From contig NZ_JAHONA010000014.1 in NCBI RefSeq assembly GCF_019131995.1, positions 1 through 52,354 on the forward strand: DNA of 52,354 nucleotides. Direction: 5' to 3'. The translations under genes and the position numbers were made by a program. The DNA comes from Collinsella aerofaciens. GTDB taxonomy: Bacteria > Actinomycetota > Coriobacteriia > Coriobacteriales > Coriobacteriaceae. Below the pieces are notes generated by a model. That model saw nothing but the letters and a program-made list of their open reading frames with translations, was not told the origin of the DNA and searched no databases. This document shows positions 1-9,690 of this stretch, piece by piece; within the stretch, counting starts at the first letter, position 1, and each line of letters starts with the position of its first letter.

Positions 1-36
1 TCCGCACATGTACGGATGAATGTGGGAGGTGTTCGG

Positions 37-168
37 ATGAAGTTGATAATCAAGGAGATTGAGAAATGCAATCGCACGCGAGAAAAATTGCGAACGGTCC
101 GCGGCGCGAGTATTACAATGAAGACCCGTAAGATGTGGATAAACAACTTCTACGGGAAGCGCAGGTAA
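37..168 (+). CDS. Small basic protein or leader ORF upstream of pyrG
   Basis: A 43-codon ORF starts with ATG at 37 behind a strong GGGAGG ribosome site (24-29, 7-base spacing). It ends with TAA only 6 bases before the pyrG start. The product is very basic (about 13 Lys/Arg, ending YGKRR) with no membrane segment and no motif I recognise. The pyrG ribosome site lies inside its last codons, so the two could be translationally coupled. It may be a small protein, a leader peptide, or chance. The ribosome site and tight spacing favour real translation; function unknown. Confidence 0.4.
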   Translation: MKLIIKEIEKCNRTREKLRTVRGASITMKTRKMWINNFYGKRR

Positions 169-1836
<1,668 letters not shown>

Positions 1837-1838
1837 GG

Positions 1839-2780
1839 GTGCCGGCGAATAAGGAACATACCGAAGCTACTCCCTCGTCGCTCGCCGTGGCGGCGGGGGA
1901 GTATCTCGATTACCTCGCGGTCGAGCGGGGTTTGGCGCGCAACACGATTGCGGCCTATCGTCGTGACCTGACGACGTACTGCGCCTATCTGGAGCGGGCG
2001 GGTATTGTGTCTTTTGAAGAGGTGACCCGTCAGGTCGTGGAGGGCTTTGTCGCCGACCGTCGCGATGGGGGCTATTCCGATGCCTCGGTGGAGCGTGCGC
2101 TTGCGGCCGTGAAGGGCCTGCATGCCTTTTTGGTGCGCGATGGGGCTGTGGCCCAAAATCCAACGGCGGCGTTGCGCCTGCCTAAAAAGGCTGAGCGTTT
2201 GCCGGAGTATCTATCGGTGGAGGATGTCTCGGCGCTGCTCGATCAAGACTTCCCCGAGGGCGAGATGGGCTTGCGCGACCATGCCATCTTGGAAGTGCTC
2301 TACGGATGCGGTTTACGTGTGAGCGAGTTGGTGGGGCTCGATGTGGGCGATATCCATATCGACGATGGCTTTGTGCTCGTTCGCGGTAAGGGCTCAAAGG
2401 AACGCCTGTCACCGCTGGTGGGAAGCGCGGCGCGAGCTCTGACGCTTTATGTAACTGAGGGGCGTTCTCGCTTGGCGGCCCATGCCCGCGGAACCGAGAC
2501 CTCGGCGGTCTTTTTAAATAAGAACGGCCGCCGTCTGTCGCGCCAGGGCATTCATGCCATCTGTGAGCGCTACGGGCGCCAGGTGGGGCTGGTGGGACTC
2601 CATCCCCACACGCTGCGTCACTCCTTTGCCACCCATATGCTTGCGGGCGGCGCAGACCTCCGTGTGCTACAGGAGATCTTGGGACATGCCGATATATCGA
2701 CCACGCAGGTCTACACGCATGTCGACCGAACGCAACTGACCGAGGTCTATCTGGCGGCGCATCCGCTAGCACATCGCTAG
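1839..2780 (+). CDS. xerD: Site-specific tyrosine recombinase XerD
   Basis: Tyrosine recombinase of 313 residues, expected to resolve chromosome dimers at dif together with a XerC partner. The N-terminal SAM-like core-binding domain (YLDYLAVERGLARNTIAAY) is followed by the catalytic domain. The full active-site set is visible: Arg160 in GCGLRVSEL, Lys184 in RGKGSKER, His257 and Arg260 in HPHTLRHSF, His283 in LGHAD, and nucleophile Tyr292 in TQVYTHV. I chose GTG at 1839, two bases after the pyrG stop. The frame is open further upstream, but only inside pyrG. A GTG 12 codons further in is possible. XerC and XerD are hard to separate by eye; length and TQVYTHV favour XerD. Confidence 0.92.
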   Translation: MPANKEHTEATPSSLAVAAGEYLDYLAVERGLARNTIAAYRRDLTTYCAYLERAGIVSFEEVTRQVVEGFVADRRDGGYSDASVERALAAVKGLHAFLVRDGAVAQNPTAALRLPKKAERLPEYLSVEDVSALLDQDFPEGEMGLRDHAILEVLYGCGLRVSELVGLDVGDIHIDDGFVLVRGKGSKERLSPLVGSAARALTLYVTEGRSRLAAHARGTETSAVFLNKNGRRLSRQGIHAICERYGRQVGLVGLHPHTLRHSFATHMLAGGADLRVLQEILGHADISTTQVYTHVDRTQLTEVYLAAHPLAHR

Positions 2781-2811
2781 CACCTCGCTGACCTGCATAT
2801 TTATAAATATT

Positions 2812-2881
2812 AAATGGGACGGGCCCCAGATTGCCGAGACGCACTTTTGCGCGCATGGGCAATCTGGGGCCCGTCCCATTT
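2812..2881. terminator. Long perfect inverted repeat after xerD, probable terminator
   Basis: Two 24-base arms (2812-2835 and 2858-2881) are perfect reverse complements around a 22-base loop. The right arm runs into a short T tract. It lies 31 bases past the xerD stop and would terminate pyrG-xerD transcription. The stem is much longer than an ordinary intrinsic terminator, and both ends carry A/T tracts, so it could act in both directions. Confidence 0.7.
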
Positions 2882-2975
2882 TTCGCCAGACACCGACGCG
2901 GTGGTGGGCCGTGTGTACCGTGGGCAGGGGAGTTTGGGGGCGATGTGAACGGCGTGTAAAGGGACGTAAAAATCG

Positions 2976-3001
2976 CCTCAACGTCAACTTGAAGGTTGAG
3001 G
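2976..3001. promoter_or_regulatory. MerR-type dyad upstream of mraZ
   Basis: Half-sites CCTCAAC (2976-2982) and GTTGAGG (2995-3001) form a perfect dyad. The core TCAACTTGAAGGTTGA (2984-2999) matches 14 of 16 bases of TCAACCTGAAGGTTAA upstream of ftsZ (17507-17522). Dyads of this kind are typical of MerR-family operators; an FtsR-like regulator is a guess. The site is about 240 bases before mraZ. No convincing -35/-10 pair could be fixed next to it. Confidence 0.45.
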
Positions 3002-3064
3002 TTCGCGGGCGTGGTTCTACAGGTGGCATCCCGCTGTTGCTGTAAACACAACATATTGTGTTTT

Positions 3065-3078
3065 CGAACATATGCTTG
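3065..3078. promoter_or_regulatory. Weak SOS-like (LexA) box upstream of mraZ
   Basis: CGAACATATGCTTG matches 12 of 14 positions of the Gram-positive/actinobacterial LexA consensus CGAACRNRYGTTYC. The right half is degenerate, so this is only a candidate site for damage-linked control of the division cluster. Confidence 0.2.
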
Positions 3079-3099
3079 GGGGTGTTTTGCAATATATGG

Positions 3100-3138
3100 T
3101 GGGTGGAGTAGTGGGGCGGGGTGGGGGAAGGGGTGGGG
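3100..3138 (+). promoter_or_regulatory. MraZ-box-like TGGG repeats
   Basis: TGGGT/TGGGG units start at 3100, 3112, 3122 and 3134, with another at 3154, giving spacings of 10-12 bases. MraZ is known to bind TGGGN repeats about 10 bases apart in its own promoter. The position directly before mraZ fits autoregulation. Confidence 0.5.
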
Positions 3139-3242
3139 AAAGGTGTTGAAAAATGGGGCGGTTCCCCATATTATTAATGACGTCGACAGGCGGGGTGGTT
3201 CCCCGCGTACGTGCCATCTGAGTAACCGAGGGGAGGGCGCAC

Positions 3243-3677
3243 ATGGGAATGACTGGTGCATACGAGCGCAATCTCGATGCAAAAGGTCGTCTGTCCCTGC
3301 CTGCACCCCTTCGCGAGGAGCTTGGAGAGCACGTTCGCGTGTTCAAAGCCCTGGATGTCGATGCTCTGTACGTGTTCTCTGCCGAGGCCTTCGATAAGTG
3401 GGTCGAAGGACTCTTCGCGGGTCGTGAGGGCCACGAGGGTTTTAACCCGCGTGACATTAATGACCAGAAGCTCATGAGGGCGATCAACAAGCGCACCACG
3501 TCGATGGACGTGGACAGCGCCGGTCGTATCGGTCTTTCCGAGTCTCTCCGCAAGCAGGCGAACCTTGACCGCGAGGTCACGGTTGTGGGCAACTACGACC
3601 ACCTTGAGGTTTGGGATCGCGCCGCGGCCGATGAGGACGATGACGATGAGGCCCTGCTGGACCTCTTCTTCTCGTAA
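3243..3677 (+). CDS. mraZ: Transcriptional regulator MraZ
   Basis: First gene of the dcw cluster, a DNA-binding regulator built from two AbrB-like half-domains. Visible hallmarks are GAYERNLDAKGRLSLPAPLRE near the N-terminus (one SpoVT-AbrB unit, DxKGR) and MDVDSAGRIGLSESLRKQA in the middle (second unit, DxAGRI). The 144-residue length is usual. The C-terminus ends in an acidic run (DEDDDDE). ATG at 3243 is preceded by GAGGGGAGG. It probably controls the cluster and itself through the TGGG repeats upstream. Confidence 0.95.
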   Translation: MGMTGAYERNLDAKGRLSLPAPLREELGEHVRVFKALDVDALYVFSAEAFDKWVEGLFAGREGHEGFNPRDINDQKLMRAINKRTTSMDVDSAGRIGLSESLRKQANLDREVTVVGNYDHLEVWDRAAADEDDDDEALLDLFFS

Positions 3678-3697
3678 GGGCAAGGCACGGGTAACGG

Positions 3698-4663
3698 ATG
3701 GAGCGTGGGATCTTGACACAAGAATATCGGCATGAACCTGTCATGCTCGGCGAAGTGCTTGAGTCGCTGCGGCTAAAGAGCGGCTCCGTTGTCTGCGATT
3801 GCACCCTTGGCGGTGCCGGCCATTCGGTAAAGATGGCCGCGCAGGTGGGGGAGACGGGCCTTTTGCTCGGCGTCGATCAGGACGACATGGCCCTCGAGGC
3901 CGCTGGCGCCCGTCTGGACCGCGAGGTTCCCGGCGTTCCGCACCAGCTGCTGAAGGGCAACTTCGGCGACTTGGACGAGCTGCTTTGCTCGGCCGAGGTG
4001 CCCGGGGTCGATGGCTTCCTGTTCGATTTGGGCGTTTCGTCACCGCAACTCGATATCCCTGGCAGGGGCTTTTCGTATAACGAGGACGCCCCATTGGACA
4101 TGCGGATGGATCCGGGTAATAACACCTTAAACGCAGCTGAGGTCATCAACACCTATAACGAACACGACCTCGCCCGGATTCTACGCGTCTACGGCGAAGA
4201 GAAGTTCGCCTCGCAGATCGCGCGCGAGATCGTGCGCCGCCGCGAGCAAGAACCGATCGAAACCACCGGCCAATTTGTCGAGATCATCAAGGCGGGTATC
4301 CCGGCTGCCGCTCGTCGGCATGGCGGACACCCGGCCAAGAAAAGTTTCCAGGCCATTCGCATCGAGGTCAATCACGAGCTCGATGTGCTCGAACGAGGGC
4401 TTGATGCCGCCACCAGGTGGCTCAACCCGGGCGGACGTATCTGCGTCATCTCGTATCACTCGCTCGAGGACCGTATCGTAAAGAACCACTTTAAGGAGAT
4501 GAGCCAGGGGTGCACGTGTCCGCCGGAGATTCCGGTGTGCGTGTGCGGCAACGTGCCGATACTCAAGGTCATCACCCGCAAACCCTTGGTTGCCCAGCCT
4601 GATGAGGTTGAGCGCAACCCTCGGGCGAGATCAGCCAAAATCCGCGTGGCGCAGCGTCTGTAG
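3698..4663 (+). CDS. rsmH: 16S rRNA (cytosine-1402-N4)-methyltransferase RsmH
   Basis: SAM-dependent methyltransferase that modifies C1402 in the ribosomal P site. It shows the family pattern: RHEPVMLGEVLESL at the start, CTLGGAGHS (SAM-binding motif I), LFDLGVSSPQLD (motif IV), GFSYNEDAPLDMRMD, and the C-terminal ISYHSLEDRIVKNHF. Length (321 residues) is normal. ATG at 3698 is listed, but TTG at 3713 has a better-placed GGAG (3700-3703) and gives the common N-terminus TQEYRHEPVM, so the true start may be 3713. Follows mraZ by 20 bases. Confidence 0.95.
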   Translation: MERGILTQEYRHEPVMLGEVLESLRLKSGSVVCDCTLGGAGHSVKMAAQVGETGLLLGVDQDDMALEAAGARLDREVPGVPHQLLKGNFGDLDELLCSAEVPGVDGFLFDLGVSSPQLDIPGRGFSYNEDAPLDMRMDPGNNTLNAAEVINTYNEHDLARILRVYGEEKFASQIAREIVRRREQEPIETTGQFVEIIKAGIPAAARRHGGHPAKKSFQAIRIEVNHELDVLERGLDAATRWLNPGGRICVISYHSLEDRIVKNHFKEMSQGCTCPPEIPVCVCGNVPILKVITRKPLVAQPDEVERNPRARSAKIRVAQRL

Positions 4664-4753
4664 GCGCGACCGCGCGATATTGGACCTCCCGCTCGCACCA
4701 TAAACGAAGCTTAAACACACTACCAACGTACTCGGGATGGGAGGCGGCATATC

Positions 4754-5224
4754 ATGGGCTACAACACTTCAAGCGCAGCACTCGCCTATGATATGAACGC
4801 CATGCCCGCCTATCGTGAGACGCCGCAGGCCCCCGTTGCTCCCCGTGAGCAGCGCACGCCGCGCTTTGATGTCTACACGGGCGCGGGCCGTCAGGCAAAC
4901 CAGGCGGTAAGCCCGGTTTTCATGAGCGTTCTTAAAACGTTTTGCATCATTGCGGCTATCTTCATGACGATCGGCGTCGCCCGCGTGGCGCTCGCCGGCG
5001 TTACGGCCCAAGTGCTCAACAGCAACGCCGAGCTTACCAACACGCTCGAAAAAGCGACCGATGAGAGCTCCGACCTGGAGGTCATGCATTCGGTCTATGG
5101 CGCCGACACGCGCATTCGCGACTTTGCGGGCGCTTATGGCATGGTGGAGCCCAGCGAGAGCGTTACACTTGACTTTTCGCAGGATGCAGCCGCGGGCGCC
5201 AACGCGACCGCGACCGCTCAGTAG
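4754..5224 (+). CDS. ftsL: FtsL-like division protein
   Basis: A 156-residue single-pass membrane protein in the position of ftsL, between rsmH and the septal PBP. There is a cytosolic N-terminal tail of about 55 residues, one membrane segment (about 56-78, LKTFCIIAAIFMTIGVARVA), then a polar region with heptad-like Leu/Ala spacing and a C-terminal Ala/Thr tail. Sequence similarity within FtsL proteins is very low, so the call rests on size, topology and gene order. It is expected to pair with the FtsQ-type protein in the divisome. A GGGAGGCGG ribosome site precedes ATG 4754. Confidence 0.75.
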   Translation: MGYNTSSAALAYDMNAMPAYRETPQAPVAPREQRTPRFDVYTGAGRQANQAVSPVFMSVLKTFCIIAAIFMTIGVARVALAGVTAQVLNSNAELTNTLEKATDESSDLEVMHSVYGADTRIRDFAGAYGMVEPSESVTLDFSQDAAAGANATATAQ

Positions 5225-5241
5225 CAAGACGGTAGCTGAGT

Positions 5242-7107
5242 ATGACAAATGACTATCGCCGCGGTTCCGATGGGGGCCGCGGTTCTGGACGTCCCTCGTC
5301 GCGGGGACGTTCTGGTTATCAAGGAACGGGTCGGCAATCTTACAACGCCGAGCAGTCCCGTGGCAACGACCCGGCGTCGCGACTTCGCGGCTCGGGCGGC
5401 CCTCAAGTGCATAACACCAGGTCGCGCAAGAGTTCGTCGACCGAATGGCTCACAGGCGCGCCTCTGCCTCGCCGCAAAGCCGTCATGGGCTTCATCGGGC
5501 TTGGCTTGGGCTTGGGCGTCTTTCGCCTTGCCGACTATCAAATTGTCGAAGCCGATAAACTGCGCGAGCGTGCCGATGCGCGCCGCCTGCTTGCGCAGAC
5601 CCTCTATGCCAAACGCGGCACCATCTACGACCGCAACGGCAACGTGTTGGCGTCGTCGGTCGAATGTCGCAACATCGCCGTGAACCCGCAGCTTGTCGAG
5701 GATGTTGACAAGACGGTGTCGGCGCTGGTCAAGGCAACTGGAATCGATAAAAAGACCTGCCGCAAGCTCGTTGAGTCCGATGGAACCTGGGTGTATATCA
5801 AGCGCCAGGTGGACGAAGACGATGTTGCGGCGCTGGAGAAGAAGAACCTGCCCGGCGTGCTTTTTGAGCAGGCCATGAAGCGCGTATATCCATACGGCAA
5901 TCTGGCATCGCAGGTGCTGGGTGTAGTGAATGTAGACAACGACGGCTTGACGGGTCTCGAAAAGCAATACAACAAGTTTCTGACCGGCACGAACGGTTCT
6001 CTCGTACGCGAGCGCGCGAGGGACGGCAGCTATATCGCGGGCGGTGCCTATAAAAAGGTGGCTGCGGTCGACGGCGTTGATATCGTGACGACGCTCGACG
6101 TCAATATCCAGCGTGCGGCCGAGGATGCCCTGGCAGAGGCAGTTGAGAAGACTAAGGCCAAGAACGGCTCGGCGCTGGTCACCGATCCTACGACAGGCGA
6201 GATCTTGGCAGCCTGCTCGTACCCGACCTACGACCAGACCGATCTGGAGAATGCCAAGACCGAGGATATGAACTTGCGCCTGGTCACCGACGCCTACGAG
6301 CCCGGCTCGGTTTTTAAGACGCTCGTGGCGGGCGCCGGCTTCGACTTGGGCGTCGTGCGATCGAGTACGTCGTTTGAGGTGCCGGCGAGCATCAAGGTGG
6401 GCGACGATACCGTCACCGATGCCGACAAGCGCGACTATGCCATGACCATGGATGTGCGCGAGATGATGCGCCGTTCGTCCAACGTGGGCTTTGTCCTGGT
6501 GGGGCGCAAGATCGGTGCCGACGACTTTGCCACCTATGTGGACAAGTGGGGCATCGGTCACAGCTCGGGTGTCGATTTTCCGGGAGAGAGCCTGGGTATC
6601 GTCAAGGAGCGTGACCAGTATGACGGCGCCACGCTGGGCTCGATGAGCTTTGGACAGGCACTGTCCGTCTCGCCGATTGAGATCGCACGTGCCGTGGGCG
6701 GCATCGCCAACGGCGGCGTGATGATGACACCGCACTTCTATAAGTCCAGCAAAGGCGACGAGAAGGACTGGGGCGAAGGCGAGCGCGCGATTTCGGAGGA
6801 CGCCGCATCCCAGGTGACATCGTGCATGCAGACGGTCGTGTCCGAGGGAACGGGCGTTGGCGGCGCGGTTGACGGCTATGACGTGGCGGGTAAGACCGGT
6901 ACGGCCGAACGTGCCGACGAGAACGGCGGCTACCTCAAGGAGAACTACATGTCGTCCTTTATGGGCTTTGCACCGGCACAATCGCCCAAGGTGCTGTGCT
7001 ATATCACGCTCGACGGAACGCCGAGCGGCTCAGATGCCGCTGCGGTGCCGTTCCAGTCCATTATGGCCAACGCGCTCGACGTGCTGGGTATCCCGCACAC
7101 GAAGTAG
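5242..7107 (+). CDS. ftsI: Septal peptidoglycan transpeptidase, penicillin-binding protein (FtsI/PBP2 class)
   Basis: Class B penicillin-binding protein that cross-links septal peptidoglycan with FtsW. An unusually long basic, Gly/Arg/Ser-rich cytosolic tail (about 75 residues) is followed by one membrane segment (about 78-95). The dimerisation domain follows (RGTIYDRNGNVLASS). The transpeptidase motifs are all intact: SVFK (Ser356, Lys359), SSN (412-414) and KTG (551-553). No PASTA domains are present. Length is 621 residues. It begins 17 bases after ftsL. The next gene is murF rather than murE, which usually stands here. Confidence 0.95.
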   Translation: MTNDYRRGSDGGRGSGRPSSRGRSGYQGTGRQSYNAEQSRGNDPASRLRGSGGPQVHNTRSRKSSSTEWLTGAPLPRRKAVMGFIGLGLGLGVFRLADYQIVEADKLRERADARRLLAQTLYAKRGTIYDRNGNVLASSVECRNIAVNPQLVEDVDKTVSALVKATGIDKKTCRKLVESDGTWVYIKRQVDEDDVAALEKKNLPGVLFEQAMKRVYPYGNLASQVLGVVNVDNDGLTGLEKQYNKFLTGTNGSLVRERARDGSYIAGGAYKKVAAVDGVDIVTTLDVNIQRAAEDALAEAVEKTKAKNGSALVTDPTTGEILAACSYPTYDQTDLENAKTEDMNLRLVTDAYEPGSVFKTLVAGAGFDLGVVRSSTSFEVPASIKVGDDTVTDADKRDYAMTMDVREMMRRSSNVGFVLVGRKIGADDFATYVDKWGIGHSSGVDFPGESLGIVKERDQYDGATLGSMSFGQALSVSPIEIARAVGGIANGGVMMTPHFYKSSKGDEKDWGEGERAISEDAASQVTSCMQTVVSEGTGVGGAVDGYDVAGKTGTAERADENGGYLKENYMSSFMGFAPAQSPKVLCYITLDGTPSGSDAAAVPFQSIMANALDVLGIPHTK

Positions 7108-7233
7108 GGGGTTACAATCTTTGGGGCGTGGTTTGTTGTCCCATATGAGGGTGTTCACATGCCCTGCACCACGCATGTGCGGCGCTGGGATACAATACGC
7201 CGATAGCATTATTAGGTTTACAGGGGAGCTGCA

Positions 7234-8658
7234 ATGATAGAGATCGCCGTCAACAACCTCGCGGCCGCAACAGGGGCCCGAACCGTGACGGGAGAAGCCG
7301 ATCGGGTATGCCGCGGGTGCGTTATCGACTCGCGCCAGGTCGAGGAAGGGACGATTTTCGTCGCCTTTCCCGGTGAAAACGTTGACGGCAATGATTTTGC
7401 TTCCCGTGCCGTCCAGTCGGGTGCCGGCGCCGTCGTGATGACGCGTGAGCCCGAGGCCGAGCTGGTCTCGCTGGCACAGGACAAGGGATGCGCCATCCTG
7501 CTGACCGATGATCCCGAGGAGTTTCTGCTGCGTTTGGCGCACACGTATCGCCTGGAGCTTGGCTGCCTGGTCGTTGGCATTACCGGTTCCATCGGCAAGA
7601 CGACGACCAAGGACGTGCTCGCCGCCGTGCTCGCCAAGCGCTATCGTGTCTGGGCCACCAAGGGCAATTTCAATAACCTGATCGGCATGCCGCTCACGGT
7701 GCTTTCCGCTCCGGCCGATACCGAGGTCCTGGTGCTCGAGATGGGCATGAACCATTTCCACGAGATTGAGCGCCTGTCCCAGTCCGCCAATCCCAACCTT
7801 GCCATCGTGAGCAAGATCGGCACCTCTCATATCGGCATTATGGGCAGCCGCGAGAACATCGCCCGCGCTAAGGCCGAGATTGTCCAGGGTATGTGCGCCG
7901 CCGGCGACTTCTTGCCGCTGCTGGTTTTGGGCGGCGAGGACGACTTTACGCCGTTCATTCGCGATACGTTCGCCCAGCCTGCTGGTATCGACGTGATGCT
8001 GGCCGGCGTCTCGGACGATGATGAGGTCCGCGCCCGCGACATTCGTGTTGATGACGAGGGCCGTCCGGTCTTTACGCTCGATTTTGGCCAGGGTGAGACG
8101 ATCGATACCATGCTTGCCATCCCCGGCGTGCAGTCCGTCCCAAATGCCGTTAAGGCCGCCGCAGTTGCCTATCGCCTGGGCGTGACGCCCGAGCAGGTCG
8201 ATGCTGCCTTTAGGGGCCTCACGATCACCGGTCACCGCCAGGAGATCAAGCGCGCCAAGAGCGGTGCCCGCGTCATCGATGACTCCTATAACGCCAGCGC
8301 CGAATCCATGGCTGCTGGTCTCGATCTGCTGTGCTCGCTTTCGTGCACGGGGTCTCGCATGGCGATCCTGGGCGAGATGGGCGAGATGGGCGATGAGGCT
8401 CCTCGCATGCATGAGCTCGTGGGCGCCTATGCCGCCGCCAAGAAGCTCGACATGCTGGCGTGCGTGGGTGGTGAGCTGGCCCAGCTTATGGCCGATGCCG
8501 CGCGCATGATGGGTATGGACGAGGACCGCATCCAGGTGTTCTCCGATTATCAGCAGGTGCTCGACCGCATGGGCGGCGCGCTTGAAAAACATGATGTTGT
8601 ACTGGTCAAGGGTTCCCGCTTTGTTGAGCTCGACCGCTTTGTGGAAGGTGTGTGCTAG
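7234..8658 (+). CDS. murF: UDP-N-acetylmuramoyl-tripeptide-D-alanyl-D-alanine ligase MurF
   Basis: Adds D-Ala-D-Ala to the UDP-MurNAc-tripeptide in the cytosol. The 474-residue protein has the three Mur-ligase domains: N-terminal substrate domain (CVIDSRQVEEGTIFVAFPG), central ATPase domain with P-loop GITGSIGKTTTKD and the MurF-type GNFNNLIGMPLTVL, and a C-terminal Rossmann-like domain (VIDDSYNASAESM, GEMGEMG). GNFNNLIG separates it from MurE. A 126-base gap before it carries small dyads and TACAAT hexamers (7114-7119, 7192-7197) that could serve as a local promoter. ATG 7234 follows a GGGGAG ribosome site. Confidence 0.96.
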   Translation: MIEIAVNNLAAATGARTVTGEADRVCRGCVIDSRQVEEGTIFVAFPGENVDGNDFASRAVQSGAGAVVMTREPEAELVSLAQDKGCAILLTDDPEEFLLRLAHTYRLELGCLVVGITGSIGKTTTKDVLAAVLAKRYRVWATKGNFNNLIGMPLTVLSAPADTEVLVLEMGMNHFHEIERLSQSANPNLAIVSKIGTSHIGIMGSRENIARAKAEIVQGMCAAGDFLPLLVLGGEDDFTPFIRDTFAQPAGIDVMLAGVSDDDEVRARDIRVDDEGRPVFTLDFGQGETIDTMLAIPGVQSVPNAVKAAAVAYRLGVTPEQVDAAFRGLTITGHRQEIKRAKSGARVIDDSYNASAESMAAGLDLLCSLSCTGSRMAILGEMGEMGDEAPRMHELVGAYAAAKKLDMLACVGGELAQLMADAARMMGMDEDRIQVFSDYQQVLDRMGGALEKHDVVLVKGSRFVELDRFVEGVC

Positions 8659-8661
8659 CCC

Positions 8662-9681
8662 ATGTTCGGCAATCCCTCGTATCCAACGTATCAGGCTTTT
8701 TTGGGGCTTGGCATCGCCGCTGCCATTGCGCTGCTGCTCATGCCGTGGTGGATCAAGCTGCTCAAGGTCGAGGGTATCGGCCAGCAGGTTCGTGCCGACG
8801 GCCCCAAGCGTCATTTGGTTAAGCAGGGAACGCCCACCATGGGTGGCGTTGTCATCCTCGTCGCGATCTCGCTGACCTGCCTGCTGATGGGCAAGCTCAC
8901 CACCGAGCTCGTGCTCGTGCTGCTCGCCACGCTGGCGACCGGCGTGCTGGGCCTGATCGACGACCTGACCTCCGTTACGCATGGGCGCTCGCTCGGTCTG
9001 ACGCCTCATGCCAAGATGATCGGCCTAACCATTATCTGTGTCACCTTTACGGTACTTGCCGTCAACTGGTGCGGCGTCGCCCCCGAGATTCGTTTTCCCG
9101 GCGGCCTGACGATTGACCTCGGTGTTCTTTCGACCACCATCTGTGGCCTTTCGTTCCCGTGGCTCTACATTGTCTTTTGCTGGCTGATGATCGCCGGTCT
9201 TTCTAATGCCGTGAACCTGACCGATGGCCTTGACGGTCTTGCTGGCGGCACCTCCATGATTGCCATGCTCGCCATGGCTGCCATGGCGTTTTTGCACGGA
9301 GACGTGAACCTGTCCATCTTCTGCACCGCGTGTGCCGGTGCCTGCTTGGGCTTTCTGTGGTTCAACTGCTATCCGGCGAGCATCTTTATGGGCGATACCG
9401 GCTCGCTTGCCCTGGGCGCCGCGTTTGCCTGCACGTCCATCATGACCAACACCGAGGTCGTCTCCCTCATCATCGGCGGCCTGTTTATCGTTGAGACCCT
9501 GTCGGTCATGATTCAGGTTGTCTACTTCCACTTTACGCACAAGCGCGTCTTCCTTATGGCGCCCATCCATCATCATTTCGAAAAGAAGGGCTGGGCCGAG
9601 ACCAAGGTCGTCATCCGTTTTTGGATTATCGCTGCGGCCTTTGGTGCCGTTGGCCTTGCTCTGTTCTTCCAGTTGGGATAG
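8662..9681 (+). CDS. mraY: Phospho-N-acetylmuramoyl-pentapeptide-transferase MraY
   Basis: Membrane enzyme that transfers phospho-MurNAc-pentapeptide to undecaprenyl phosphate to make lipid I. The 339-residue protein has about ten hydrophobic segments. Family motifs are visible: GTPTMGGVVIL, GLIDDLTSV (catalytic Asp pair), NLTDGLDGLAGG, FMGDTGSLALG and MAPIHHHFEKKGW with its His triad. It starts 3 bases after the murF stop, and murD follows after 9 bases. Secure. Confidence 0.97.
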   Translation: MFGNPSYPTYQAFLGLGIAAAIALLLMPWWIKLLKVEGIGQQVRADGPKRHLVKQGTPTMGGVVILVAISLTCLLMGKLTTELVLVLLATLATGVLGLIDDLTSVTHGRSLGLTPHAKMIGLTIICVTFTVLAVNWCGVAPEIRFPGGLTIDLGVLSTTICGLSFPWLYIVFCWLMIAGLSNAVNLTDGLDGLAGGTSMIAMLAMAAMAFLHGDVNLSIFCTACAGACLGFLWFNCYPASIFMGDTGSLALGAAFACTSIMTNTEVVSLIIGGLFIVETLSVMIQVVYFHFTHKRVFLMAPIHHHFEKKGWAETKVVIRFWIIAAAFGAVGLALFFQLG

Positions 9682-9690
9682 TGGTCTTTC

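Noticed and set aside
5218..9009. Very long open frames antisense to ftsI, murF and mraY (up to 659 codons)
   Set aside because: They mirror C-ending codon bias of well-identified plus-strand genes, show no recognisable domains and give low-complexity His/Arg-rich products.
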